From: Phoronis ovalis
Taxonomy: Eukaryota; Phoronida; Phoronidae
NCBI GenBank assembly: GCA_028565635.1
Contig: JAOXYB010050580.1
Location: forward strand, 1-11,753
Direction of reading: 5' to 3'
Length of the DNA stretch: 11,753 nucleotides
The notes below the pieces were generated by a model. It was not told the origin of the DNA. It saw nothing but the letters and a program-made list of their open reading frames with translations, and did not search any database. Below are positions 1 to 8,284 of this stretch, in pieces; position 1 is the stretch's first letter; every line of letters begins with the position of its first letter. Both the position numbers and the translations under genes were made by a program.

Positions 1-1092
1 TTTGTAACAATTCTCTGATCAATTATATCAATATAGTATAGTTTAACGAGCATGCTCAGCATGTATTCGCTATTTCACATTTATAATAAAACTTTTACGA
101 AATTTTTAACGGTAAATTGAGCTTTGGAGTTCAATTATAATATTTGTATAATATTTGCTTATGAAAACATATATATATATATAATGACATACGAAATGCA
201 TATATCATGTAACGCGTACAAGCATCATTCATAACTTCATGTCTGCTTAAACATATAATATTTAAATTTTGTGTAAATAAAAAATTCTAAAAATATACGT
301 TAATGTTTTTATTAAAGGTACTCTATATGTAAGTTTGTGAAAATTACTTGAGAAAAAACATGACTGTTGTGCCTTATACTCGTTTAGTTTTAAAAAATCT
401 TGGCTTGTCACGTGTGTGTGTGTGCAGTCAAAAATGTTTATTAAAAAGATACAAAACTGTTACTAAACATCTAATGACCAAGTTCGTAACTAACCAACAA
501 TCAAATTCTGTCAACATTCACAATTTATTCTGGTTGGATTAAAAAAAGGCTGAAAAATACACCCAATCAGAATGTATCCCGCAATTCACATTAAAAAAAT
601 CACACTTCAGGACACATGTACCTTATTAATTACTGTCCAGTTGTAATTGTATGAATGGTTCGATATAGGAATATCGACAAATATGACTTTTATCTTAGGA
701 TCTGTAATTAATTTCCTAGTCGGTTTCATGAATAATTATAATATCTTGTAATTGTTTGTAACTATATCATCGCGACATTTTATAATAGAATATTAGCAAT
801 AGTTTTAACGCACGAAAAAATTGAAAGAATATGACTTATTCAATATATTCTATGTCATTAAAGATTTTTCGATTATTTCTAAAGGAAAACTGTTGTTCTG
901 TTTCCCAATTAAAGCTCGGTGTACACATTACTTTAAACGGTTGGTCTAATAACAATTACTGACTAGGAGCTTAGCAATTATATACTGTGCAGTTAAAAAG
1001 TCTAAGAATATCATGGACACAACTTAAAAATGAAGAATTAACATAGTGTAATCCCGGAGTACTAAAACGTAAATGAGAAGGCTCTATTAAAT
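1..1092. other. Non-coding upstream region of the lectin-sushi gene
   Basis: AT-rich sequence with no exon I can support on either strand. It contains a short TA run (about 169-183), a GT run (about 412-424) ending in a chance splice-acceptor-like cag, and a palindromic gagcatgctc near position 48. The open frame at 348-542 has no recognisable domain and low-complexity codon use, so I treat it as chance. The last 100 bases should include the promoter and 5' UTR of the gene starting at 1093. An in-frame stop (TAA, 1063-1065) precedes that start codon. Confidence 0.6.
979..984 (+). promoter_or_regulatory. Possible TATA box of the lectin-sushi gene
   Basis: TATATA occurs about 110 bases upstream of the start codon at 1093, which would place transcription start near 1010 and leave a 5' UTR of about 80 bases. 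Several short upstream ATGs (for example at about 1013) would then lie in the leader, each followed within a few codons by a stop. In DNA this AT-rich such a hexamer is expected by chance, so this is only a position to test. Confidence 0.15.
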
Positions 1093-1144
1093 ATGGGAAA
1101 TAAATCGGGAATAATGATTTTTATTTTCTGCTTGTTAATAAGAG
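1093..1144 (+). CDS. Exon 1: signal peptide of the lectin-sushi gene
   Basis: Encodes MGNKSGIMIFIFCLLIR plus the first base of the next codon. A Lys at position 4 is followed by the hydrophobic core IMIFIFCLLI. Joined to exon 2, the sequence continues D-A-S-A, so cleavage near the Ala-Ser-Ala at residues 19-21 is plausible. The donor gtaagg is close to consensus. Single-exon leaders ending in phase 1 are typical of secreted proteins assembled from class 1-1 modules. The exon is only 52 bases long, so the call depends on its phase match with exon 2 and on the leader character. Confidence 0.75.
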
Positions 1145-3340
1145 GTAAGGATTTGCCGAAAGTTGTTTCTTTTTCTAATTGTGTAAGAGATAATTTTTTT
1201 TAATATGATTATTTTCAATCAAAACCAATACCAGACTGTCTAACTCTCTTGACATTTTAATGATTCGTTTCAAACAGCTCGCTTTATTTAATCAAGTTTT
1301 ATTACTAAATTGTTACTGTTTGTTTTATTTCGAGGACGGTATCAGTCATTTTTATCTTGTATTTCAATGTTTTCTGTGTTTTTATTCATTTAATATTGTA
1401 TCCAGCCTCATTGAATTATTCCAAAGTTTAACTCTTCGATTAGGGTGGATTTTTGAATTTATAATTCCAAATCTGCTTCTGATGTCAATGCTTTCATGAA
1501 ATCAATTCACCAGAAGTCACAGTCACACTTGTGAAATATATGTTGGCTATTATTAATATTTAATAATATTTCGCGAGAATTTGAAGAACATATTCTCTAA
1601 AACGTCTATTCTAAAGGGAAAACAATACAATTCAACGGCTAGCAATACCCAATTTCTTGTTGAGTTTCTGAAAAGTTAAGCAATAAACTTGCCTTCTCCA
1701 TGAATTATACGTGTTGTCAAATTACTCATTAAATCGATAATTTCGATAAATTTAAGGTCATGCACGTAGGCGAGTACATTTGGTGTACGTGATTACATTT
1801 CAAAAAATTACCGGCATGTACGTGTAGGATCGAAATTATTGTTGCTAGGATTTTTGAAAGCTTGCTCGCATGCGACTAAATGTTGTGATTTAGTGGACAG
1901 AAGATTGGTTTAAGAAGACTTGCATGTTCATACGCATGTGCATTCCTTGCTTGGCATAACCAGAACTATGACACAAAAAATCAACATAATGAACACAGCA
2001 CTTCTATTTGAAATGAATGATTAACAAACTGTGCTGCAGGTAACGGCAACAGTTTGTGTTATCTTAATTCGTATTTTAGTTAATTATACAAGTTGTTACT
2101 CCTGGTTACTACCTTAAAACCTGTGCTTCTAAATAAAATGACACCTATGTTTCAGATGCGTCTGCTCTATATGCTTACGAATGCGAGGATTGGCCTAATG
2201 ATATTATGCTTACCATAACATGCGACCCAGGAAATATAATTATCATTTCTGATGCCATGTGGGGCCGCCAGGAAGAGGATAAATGCGGGGATAATCAAAA
2301 CACTTGTTCGGAGCCAAATGCATTAAGTATTTCACAAACTCTTTGTGCGCAACAGTCCCCTCCGGCTGAGCAGTGTGACCTCCCAGTTAGTAACAGTGGA
2401 ATGGGTGGAGATCCATGTCCAGGGGTTTCAAAGTATCTGGAGATAACGTACGGGTGTAAAGGTTAGTTAGCTAGATGGTAGCACAAACCGGAAAGGTTCA
2501 AAGTTACACAGCACCAACATATTTTATGCAAAATGACTATTTTCATTTAATTAGAAGATGTTAAAGTACTGTATCGTCACTTGGAAGGTAAAGGATTAAA
2601 CAATGCATGCCTAATACAGCACCTTGATGCAGTCACAACGGTACTTGCCACCCTCTCAATAAAGACAATTTGATGGGACTGTCCCAATTATTTCTAGGTT
2701 ACTTACCCCGTTCTCCCGACTTATATACTTCGAAGGTATTCCCTCGATTATTCCACCTATATATATATATATATAGATGCCGCTAGATGACACTTTTACC
2801 TCAGTATCAACCCTCCGTATCCTCCAAATATTTTCGCCATATTTCCTAAAGTATTTAACAACGATGTTACATTTAAAAGATACTTTTTGGCGCATAAATT
2901 AACCCCAAAAGATCGTTAAACTTTAGTCTTTGACATCTAATTGACTTTTTGATCTGGATGTGAACAATGGCGCATCCCAATGATGTCACACCATGTCTAT
3001 ACCTTTAAGAAAGAAAAAGAGGAAACGTAGCCAGTAGGCTTGCATGCTGCCCTTAACAATAGCCCCAAAGCGTTGCAAGAGTTATTAGCACGTACTATAT
3101 TACAGTACTATTATACGTTTTCATTGCTATTTTGCTTTTCGTCAGGGTACTGTTCAGATCCAGGTGCAGATTCTACGACAAGCAAAACCGCAGTATCTGG
3201 TGACCCAGTTTATTCCTTGGGCTCCGTGGTCTCATATCAGTGTTTGCCTGGATATGAATATGTGAGCGGATTACAAACTATAACCTGTGAAGAAAACCTA
3301 AGCAATTATGAATGGAGCGGTGATATATTAGTATGCACAA
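1093..3340 (+). CDS. Secreted SUEL-type lectin / sushi-domain protein, 5' part (join 1093..1144, 2156..2461, 3146..3340)
   Basis: Three exons give one open frame of 184 codons: signal peptide (about residues 1-20), SUEL or rhamnose-binding lectin domain (about 25-118), then a sushi/CCP domain (122-183). Every junction is phase 1 with consensus splice sites: AG|gtaagg at 1145, cag| at 2155, G|gttagt at 2462, cag| at 3145, A|gtaagt at 3341. SUEL domains bind rhamnose or galactose on cell or microbial surfaces, and sushi domains mediate protein contacts. The combination suggests a secreted or surface recognition protein in adhesion or innate defence, but that role is inferred. The start at 1093 has A at -3 and G at +4 and is followed directly by a hydrophobic leader. 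The 3' end is missing: the last donor is strong, and no following exon is certain. A transmembrane anchor or further domains could follow. Confidence 0.85.
1145..2155 (+). other. Intron 1 (phase 1), about 1.0 kb
   Basis: AT-rich with no internal exon I can support. It carries a perfect 9-bp inverted repeat with a 3-base loop (1548-1568) and a loosely repeated catg(c/t)acgt motif around 1758 and 1815. The open frame at 1260-1499 has no signal of coding and is taken as chance. The acceptor is preceded by cctatgtttcag. Confidence 0.7.
2156..2461 (+). CDS. Exon 2: SUEL / rhamnose-binding lectin domain
   Basis: Encodes about residues 18-119 as one class 1-1 exon. All eight cysteines expected of the fold are present (C27, C40, C61, C68, C81, C91, C105, C118). 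The family pattern is clear: L-T-I-T-C, then A-M-W-G-R where most members have A-N-Y-G-R, then C-S-E-P-N-A-L-S-I, and the C-terminal signature DPCPGVSKYLEITYGC. In characterised rhamnose-binding lectins the YGR and DPC motifs line the sugar site; here the Tyr is replaced by Trp (W53). The segment SNSGMGGDPC is one residue longer than the usual SNSVFGDPC type. The family pairing is C1-C3, C2-C8, C4-C7, C5-C6. The related domain in latrophilins is an alternative family label, but nothing downstream here looks like an adhesion GPCR. Confidence 0.93.
2462..3145 (+). other. Intron 2 (phase 1), about 0.7 kb, with repeat-like content
   Basis: Contains a TA microsatellite (2759-2775) and, around 2640-3000, sequence richer in GC and less simple than the rest of the intron, which may be a decayed transposon. 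A 79-codon open frame on the - strand (2656-2895) crosses the microsatellite and matches no family I recognise. I see no terminal repeats that would define an element. Confidence 0.6.
2759..2775. repeat. (TA)n microsatellite
   Basis: An uninterrupted run of alternating T and A within intron 2. Similar short runs occur at about 169-183, 9280-9298 and 10427-10444. Confidence 0.9.
3146..3340 (+). CDS. Exon 3: sushi / CCP domain
   Basis: Encodes about residues 120-184. The four sushi cysteines are C122, C152, C167 and C183, which pair 1-3 and 2-4 in the family. Other hallmarks are G-S-V-V-S-Y-Q-C, P-G-Y after the second cysteine, and a conserved Trp (W176) shortly before the last cysteine. The exon holds exactly one module, with phase 1 at both ends, as sushi exons usually do. 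It begins two residues before the first cysteine and ends just after C183-T. The domain directly abuts the lectin domain, with only two or three residues between C118 and C122. The donor A|gtaagt at 3341 is consensus, so the protein continues. Confidence 0.92.
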
Positions 3341-4047
3341 GTAAGTCATTTACAATATAGTTAAATGGTATATTTCTAATTTTAAAAAGATTTAGACAAC
3401 AACTTATGGCCTGAAAAGTAAAAATAATAATTCACATTTGGATGGTATAACATTTATTTTAATTTCAAAATTACATAATAAAATTACGATCTAAATTAAA
3501 ATTTATAATTCATAAAGAAATGATACATTTAAAGTGTTATAGAATTTATTGCTAAATAACAAATTCTTGCACGCAATTGCTATTCTTCTTTCACCGTGTT
3601 TCAGCTTTCCTACTGCAAGTTTAAAATTCAAATTAAATGTCACATTCCGATTCGAAATCCGTTATAACATGGTGAGTAGATGCTTCGACATTCACGTTAC
3701 TGATATCTTTCTATCAAATAATCTGGTTCAGAAATATCGCGGAATTACGTAGCTCGTACTTGGTGTATAATAAAAAATAACAAATACATGCTGTAACGCA
3801 TTTACATGTACTCACCCACTTCAATAATAACAAATGTTTACGTATTTGCTCAATCCGAAGTTCCGATGAGAAGTGCACAATTGGTGGTCATTTGTGGAAA
3901 TTGCACACAGAATTTCAAAGCTTCCGCTACACAAAAGAATCCCACTAATTTTAAATAAAAACCATCTCTTCTTTCATTTCGTAATTGTGAAGACATATAA
4001 AGGAGACAACAGAAAAATTCACTCAGAAATAAGCATTCACGGTTTTT

Positions 4048-4079
4048 ACGTGAGGGTCCTATTAATACGTGAGGGTCCT
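4048..4079. repeat. Short tandem duplication with a flanking inverted copy
   Basis: The motif acgtgagggtcct occurs twice, at about 4048 and 4067. Just downstream, caataggacct (about 4089-4099) is the reverse complement of part of it (aggtcctatt), so the second half could form a small hairpin. Its function is unknown. Confidence 0.7.
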
Positions 4080-4329
4080 TAAGGAAGCAATAGGACCTCT
4101 ACCAGTGAAACTGTCAATTAAAATAGGCACAAGATGCTTCAGACTTACTTTTTATGTTCCAACTATAGCACTTACCGAGAATTTTTTTTAACAATTTGTA
4201 ATTTGGACGTTATTGAATAATTTAAATGACAGGAGTTGGGTTACAAGGATTGAGCTATTAACTGTCATATAGTACAGTTACATCCGAGTATCAGCGTTCT
4301 GGTCAAAGATATTCAGTCGTGTACAGTTA

Positions 4330-4700
4330 TTTTGCCATCATCACTAAGAGTGTTATCACTCGTAATGTTGTCATGAACAATATTTCTTCAGTCACGACGA
4401 GCGAGAGCAATGATTCAGTCATCACGGAGTGTCATAGGAAGGAATGTATCCTCAATCATGTGTATTACTAATGACAACAATGCCTTTTAGGCACACCGAG
4501 TGTCACCGAAAGTTATTTCTCTTCGGTTACGGGTAGTGTTATAATGAACAATTTAACTTCAGTCACGGGTAATTGTCACAGATATACTAATGAATCTTCG
4601 TTTACTGGGAACATTATTATGAACAATGGCATCACGCCCAGTGTCATCGAAAATCACCGAGAGTGTTATGAAGAATAATTTAACTTCTGTCATGACGAAT
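4330..4700. repeat. Degenerate dispersed/tandem repeat field
   Basis: Two short motifs recur here in the same orientation. One is atgaacaat with a following (a)cttc(a/t)gtca, seen at 4373, 4544 and 4619, with a variant at 4668. The other is a gagtgtca or gagtgttat motif, seen at about 4347, 4426, 4495, 4530, 4638 and 4659. Spacing is irregular, so this is either an old diverged minisatellite or the remains of a repeated Ser/Thr/Asn-rich coding segment. Frames such as S-V-I-M-N-N-L-T-S-V-T-G appear, but stops interrupt them. Confidence 0.45.
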
Positions 4701-4890
4701 GCGATTTTTTTTGTGTACCACTTTTAAAAGGGGGGTTGCAATTCATGCAAGGAATAGACAGAAATTGTCCCAAATTACATGATTTACCATTCAGCTTCTC
4801 GGGCCCTCGCCAGGCTAGGTTTATAAAAATTAATAGCCATACTTAACCCATTATATCATATACAATCAACTTCATTGCACATCTGTGCAG

Positions 4891-4938
4891 GATATGCTAG
4901 CTCATACATTCTACATGTTAATGTTACTTATGAGACAG
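4891..4938 (+). CDS. Candidate 48-nt exon 4 of the lectin-sushi gene
   Basis: The sequence is preceded by atctgtgcag and followed by gtcaga. If spliced after exon 3, it would add RYASSYILHVNVTYET in frame, entering and leaving in phase 1 as the earlier exons do, and would include one N-glycosylation sequon (N-V-T). A 16-residue exon has no domain to recognise, and in several kilobases of AT-rich DNA a pair of splice-like sites enclosing 48 open bases can arise by chance. The donor is weak (gtcaga). Only transcript evidence would settle it. Confidence 0.22.
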
Positions 4939-6042
4939 GTCAGAATTTATTTTTTGGTGGCTAGCTATAGGGCCAGGTAATGTGAGATGTGACATTTTTA
5001 TTTTTGGGTGCATAGAGGGTGCATTTAGATTTTGGCCTTTGCCACGAACTGAATTCTCGTGAACAATTATCATTCTAAAGAGTAAACCTATAACAAATTA
5101 GACTTCAAATATTATTATTAATTAACTATCAGTTGGAATGTTTTTATCCTACATAAATAAATATGAACATTTTAATCTGGGTTCTTGTATATAAGGTAAA
5201 ACATCTAGTTGCGTTTTAGCAGGTTTAATGACTTGACAGAGAGGCCTGCAAGTTTACAAATATTGATGTTTTCTTTAATTTTCTGAACAATTTTAGTCAA
5301 CATTACAAATCAGATCTTCAAATGTCGCTAAAAATACACTAGAAGCTATAAGTAGAGTTATAAATTTTATGATTTTCTCCCGGAACCCTCTTCAATACAT
5401 ACCCCCAGGGACTTTTAAAATAACTAAATAATAGGTTTTTAAATAACATACTACCATGCCATTCCTTACTAGATAACATAAAAGAACATTCCAATGTGAT
5501 GACTACATATGTACATCCCCTGGATACAACTAGGCGGTATATAAATAATGTTAAGATGATAAAAAAGTGACAGTCATTCCACAGAGCCCCAAGAATACTT
5601 GTTGTTTCAGTAATTAAACAGAATTTGGGCTACATATTCAATCTAATTAACGAGTGTGCTTAAGTCTGAAAAATCTATTGTGTAGGCTTTTTTTGGATTT
5701 TGTTTTAATTAGTCTATGCACTGGGTAGTGATCAGGTCTCCTAATTCTTGGTATAGGGTATAGTGAACCCGGATAGTAATTCATATTTGACGTGTTTCAC
5801 CGCAGCGGCTTCATCAGGTCAAATAAGTCTCAGTTTTTGGCTAGTTTGGAATCAGTTTCTCAGCAAGGTCTCTAAAATCCCAAATAAGTAACCATAAAAG
5901 TATGGTGAAATTTGATTGATTTAAAAAGTTGCAATCAATAAAAGAAGTTTGAAGGTATAAAAAATGGCATAATGTGTCATGACAAAAAAGAATCCAAGAA
6001 TGCACTAGATTGCAGGAAATCACATAAAACATTTAAAAAATG
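4939..6042. other. Non-coding, repeat-bearing stretch
   Basis: No coding exon is supported. There is a close duplication of gggtgcat at about 5006 and 5017. An acceptor-like ttttag at 5291-5296 leads in phase 1 to 11 codons and a stop at 5329-5331, which could be a terminal exon of the lectin-sushi gene but has nothing else to recommend it. The - strand frame at 5841-6032 is hydrophobic and low in complexity, and I take it as chance. The hairpin at 5784-5825 is listed separately. Confidence 0.5.
5784..5825 (-). other. Hammerhead-ribozyme-like hairpin within a probable dispersed repeat
   Basis: On the - strand, 8-nt arms tatttgac (5825-5818) and gtcaaata (5791-5784) enclose CTGATGA (5817-5811), a 4-bp stem GCCG/CGGT with loop CTG (5809-5799), and GAAA (5798-5795), followed by CAC and GTC. 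CUGANGA, a helix, GAAA and a GUC triplet are the core elements of the hammerhead ribozyme, and minimal hammerheads are known in Penelope-like elements and other metazoan repeats. In the canonical fold, however, GUC is unpaired and stem I begins after it. Here GUC is itself part of the outer stem, and the canonical stem I pairs would mismatch. It may be a decayed or non-catalytic relative, or another conserved repeat hairpin. Confidence 0.4.
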
Positions 6043-6200
6043 TCATGGAGCATGCCCCGCGGACCCCCTCTAATTGCGCTTCGCATGCATGCCCTCTAAC
6101 TCAAATTTCTGAAGGGCGGTCATAATTTTTTTTCATTATCTAAGGAGGGGGGGGGTGATAATTTTTTACGCAAATCCTAGAAAAGGGGTTGAATTTTTTT
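6043..6200. repeat. C/G-rich dispersed-repeat-like patch
   Basis: A sharp local rise in GC occurs in otherwise AT-rich DNA: gcatgccccgcggaccccct, then gcgcttcgcatgcatgccct, a G run of about nine to ten bases near 6145-6154, and T-rich spacers. Strings of this type (ggggtccg...gcatgc... with poly-T spacers) are familiar to me from interspersed repeats in many marine invertebrate genomes. I see no terminal repeats or reading frame, so the repeat class is unknown. Confidence 0.35.
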
Positions 6201-6906
6201 ATGCTTCAATTTAATTTTAAATTTCTGACTAGTCCCTAATGCAGATTTTTTATTGCATTCAAAATGGCGTGAAGTTTTTTTTTTCAATATATCATTTAAA
6301 CTTCAGCCGCAACTAAATGCTATGCATTTGATACTATTTCATACACGCATAAATATCCCTATTTTACAGATATACTGACCAATTCAAACCTTAAAAATGA
6401 CAGAAAATTAACGATATTGTTCTGATTGATGCAAGTCAGGAAGCAAACATTTGCTTTTATTTGTTTGCAGTGCTATCCATGTTTCAAAAATGTAACTAAC
6501 ACAATTAAAATTAAAAGTTATCACTTTAAGACCCCGGATCTAAGACTGCCATATTCAGAAAATTACCATAGAATTAAGATTACATGCTATCAAAAACACT
6601 GGCACCTTCTTAATAGAAGTGTATTGTACACATCGGAGTGATTTTTATCAGAGCCGACACAAATAACACAAACACGCAAATACACCTAGAAAGTGATATC
6701 CAAGCTTTATGTCAAACTTGCAAATTCATTGATTTTTGCATCTACTTCAAAATTAACTAATGTTTTTATATCATTATTCTGGTGTTTTGCGGAAATTTTA
6801 TCCAATTGCAAATAACTACAATTTTGCGTCCAGACCAAGTTTCCAAAATTCCTTGCGTTGCTGACAAGACGACCACTTGGGAATGACATACATGAATATC
6901 GATCAT
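6201..6906. other. Non-coding stretch with one unexplained - strand open frame
   Basis: The + strand frame at 6426-6641 shows no domain. The - strand frame at 6707-6958 has more balanced codons and residues than most here (for example PSGRLVSNARNFGNLVWTQN) and ends in TAA at 6707, but I recognise no family. Its upper part (6916-6958) lies inside the transposon at 6916-7273, so the frame as it stands is a chimera. It could be a remnant exon that the transposon entered, or chance. Confidence 0.35.
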
Positions 6907-6915
6907 AGTTTTGTC
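6907..6915. repeat. Left 9-bp target site duplication (AGTTTTGTC)
   Basis: AGTTTTGTC at 6907-6915 is repeated exactly at 7274-7282, directly outside the outermost bases of the inverted repeats of the 358-bp element. Confidence 0.8.
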
Positions 6916-7273
6916 CAGTCTGAATAAATCCATCCGTTAGTGTTCCGTGCCTTCTCAACTAACGTCAACCATAGTCAGTTTATTATCTCGAAAAATAAGA
7001 AGAACGATATAATCACTTTATTTATATATAAAGTGTCCGCGAAAGTCTTGACACCAATCCAATTGCAGCTTACAATAATAGGTATAACAGTGGACTAAGC
7101 GGGTAAAACAGAAAGAAAGACTTAAATCTCGGTTGGGCAAAAGTCGGGTCAAAAGTTTAATGTCGTATTTATTTTGCTCTTGTTAAATTGAACGAATATA
7201 AAGACAATTGACTATGGTTAGGCCCGGAAGTGGAGAAGGCACGGAACACTAACGGATGGATTTATTCAGACTG
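6916..7273. mobile_element. 358-bp non-autonomous DNA transposon with 41-bp perfect terminal inverted repeats
   Basis: The left end (6916-6956) and the right end (7233-7273, reverse complemented) are identical over 41 bases, starting CAGTCTGAATAAATCC. After a diverged spacer the arms match again over AACCATAGTCA (6967-6977 and 7209-7219), giving arms of about 62-65 bases. A perfect 9-bp direct duplication flanks the element. It has no transposase and about 230 bases of unique interior, including the palindrome-like cactttatttatatataaagtg region near 7014-7035. A 9-bp duplication with longish inverted repeats fits Mutator-like (MULE) MITEs best. hAT elements usually duplicate 8 bp and Merlin 8-9 bp, so those remain possible. 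Identical arms suggest a fairly recent insertion or strong constraint. Confidence 0.85.
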
Positions 7274-7282
7274 AGTTTTGTC
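7274..7282. repeat. Right 9-bp target site duplication (AGTTTTGTC)
   Basis: Exact copy of 6907-6915, adjoining the right inverted repeat of the 358-bp element. Confidence 0.8.
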
Positions 7283-8284
7283 CTACACAATTGATTTGCA
7301 ATTAAGACGGCATTCAAAAAAAAATTATTTTTTACAAGTTGTATTCATTTTCAAAAATCAGTAATCAGTATGAACTCGTACAAAGGAAACAGAAGGAAAA
7401 AGGCATAAAATAACTATGATTTATCACAAGTCAGTCATATATTCAGTCGCAGTAGGTTATCTCAGGCCATAGCAATGATATTAAATAGACCGAAATAACA
7501 AAACAAAAGGGCCAACATGTAAAAAGATGGATTTGGTTTCAAGAAGCACTGACATTATACTATGAAGCTAATCTTTTAGCCTCGTTTGTTATAAAATGAT
7601 TTATAGACAACAAACAAAAAAAATAACAGATTTCTAATTAATGTATTCATATTCAGCATTAGTACTTCTATGTTTACTGTTTAATTTGTATAAAGACATA
7701 TCGACAAGTTTTCAGACTTATTGTTTTACTTAACCTATTTCTTTTAAAAAAGTTGAAAACACAATTTTTAAAAATTTTTTGAAAATGTTTAAGTTGTTGA
7801 TTTGCATTATATTGCTCGCCTTCACTGTCAATCCGCAACTTATACATAATAAAATATAATTTAATGCACCATTACTCTGCGATCGTTAGCATATATAATA
7901 GCGATGGAATAGTTATTATTCACACTTCGTAGTTACGATGTAATGCATTGTTAACATATTTCTACGACTTTCTATCCATATTTGAAGCCATTAATTCAAA
8001 ATACATCATTACTTCCCTTCCTTTGAGTTTGTTTTCAGTTTCTTGTAATAATTATATAGTTTCATTTTTTAATTAAAAAAGCTTTTAAAGTGGTATTGTA
8101 TGTATGTATGTATAGTTGCGTGGATATTTGCATACTTGATACCATATTAATGATTGCATTAATACTTATATGACGTGTGTATAGAATGACGCGACTCAGT
8201 TGTGTAGGATTTAAAGTATCATGCATCATATAGCTGCAGAGTAATCAAGCATTACACAGTTTCATGTTAGGCGCGTTGCATACC
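7283..8284. other. Non-coding stretch before the second signal-peptide exon
   Basis: AT-rich and largely unique-looking. It contains a TGTA microsatellite (8097-8114). Two short signal- or membrane-like frames are present. One is an ATG at 7785 followed by MFKLLICIILLAFTVNPQ and an early stop. The other is a phase-1 acceptor-like site at 7656, leading to a short hydrophobic stretch and a stop. Neither has a partner exon or domain. The last 100 bases should hold the promoter of the gene starting at 8285, but no clear element stands out. Confidence 0.45.
8097..8114. repeat. (TGTA)n microsatellite
   Basis: Four tandem TGTA units, slightly degenerate at the right end. Confidence 0.85.

Larger units (their letters stand above)
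3341..4890 (+). other. Non-coding stretch after exon 3 (intron or 3' region)
   Basis: Mostly AT-rich, without a recognisable coding segment. The frames at 3549-3752 and 3873-4082 have no domain character and are treated as chance. Two repeat features inside it are listed separately. Around 4720-4830 there is a short C/G-rich patch that resembles the edge of a dispersed repeat. Confidence 0.5.

Noticed and set aside
348-542. 64-codon + strand open frame upstream of the lectin gene
   Set aside because: It starts with TTG, shows no domain or leader, and lies in AT-rich DNA where open frames of this size arise by chance.
1260-1499. 79-codon hydrophobic frame in intron 1
   Set aside because: The Phe/Leu/Tyr richness reflects T-rich DNA. 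The frame has no phase-compatible splice sites tying it to the flanking exons.
2656-2895. - strand frame in intron 2
   Set aside because: It includes an IYIYIYI stretch read through a TA microsatellite, and no family is recognised. A gtaagt on that strand (2706-2701) looks like a donor but has no partner.
5841-6032. - strand hydrophobic frame next to the hammerhead-like hairpin, as a possible Penelope protein remnant
   Set aside because: It has no reverse transcriptase or GIY-YIG motif, and its Phe/Leu/Ile content is what T-rich DNA gives.
7657-7734. Possible terminal exon with a short hydrophobic segment, in phase 1 with the sushi exon
   Set aside because: The hydrophobic run is too short and too polar to be a clear membrane anchor, and several equally good phase-1 acceptors exist in the region.
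7785-7859. ATG followed by the leader-like MFKLLICIILLAFTVNPQ and a stop after 24 codons
   Set aside because: It looks like a signal peptide, but nothing follows it and there is no good donor at its end. T-rich DNA readily gives such hydrophobic runs.
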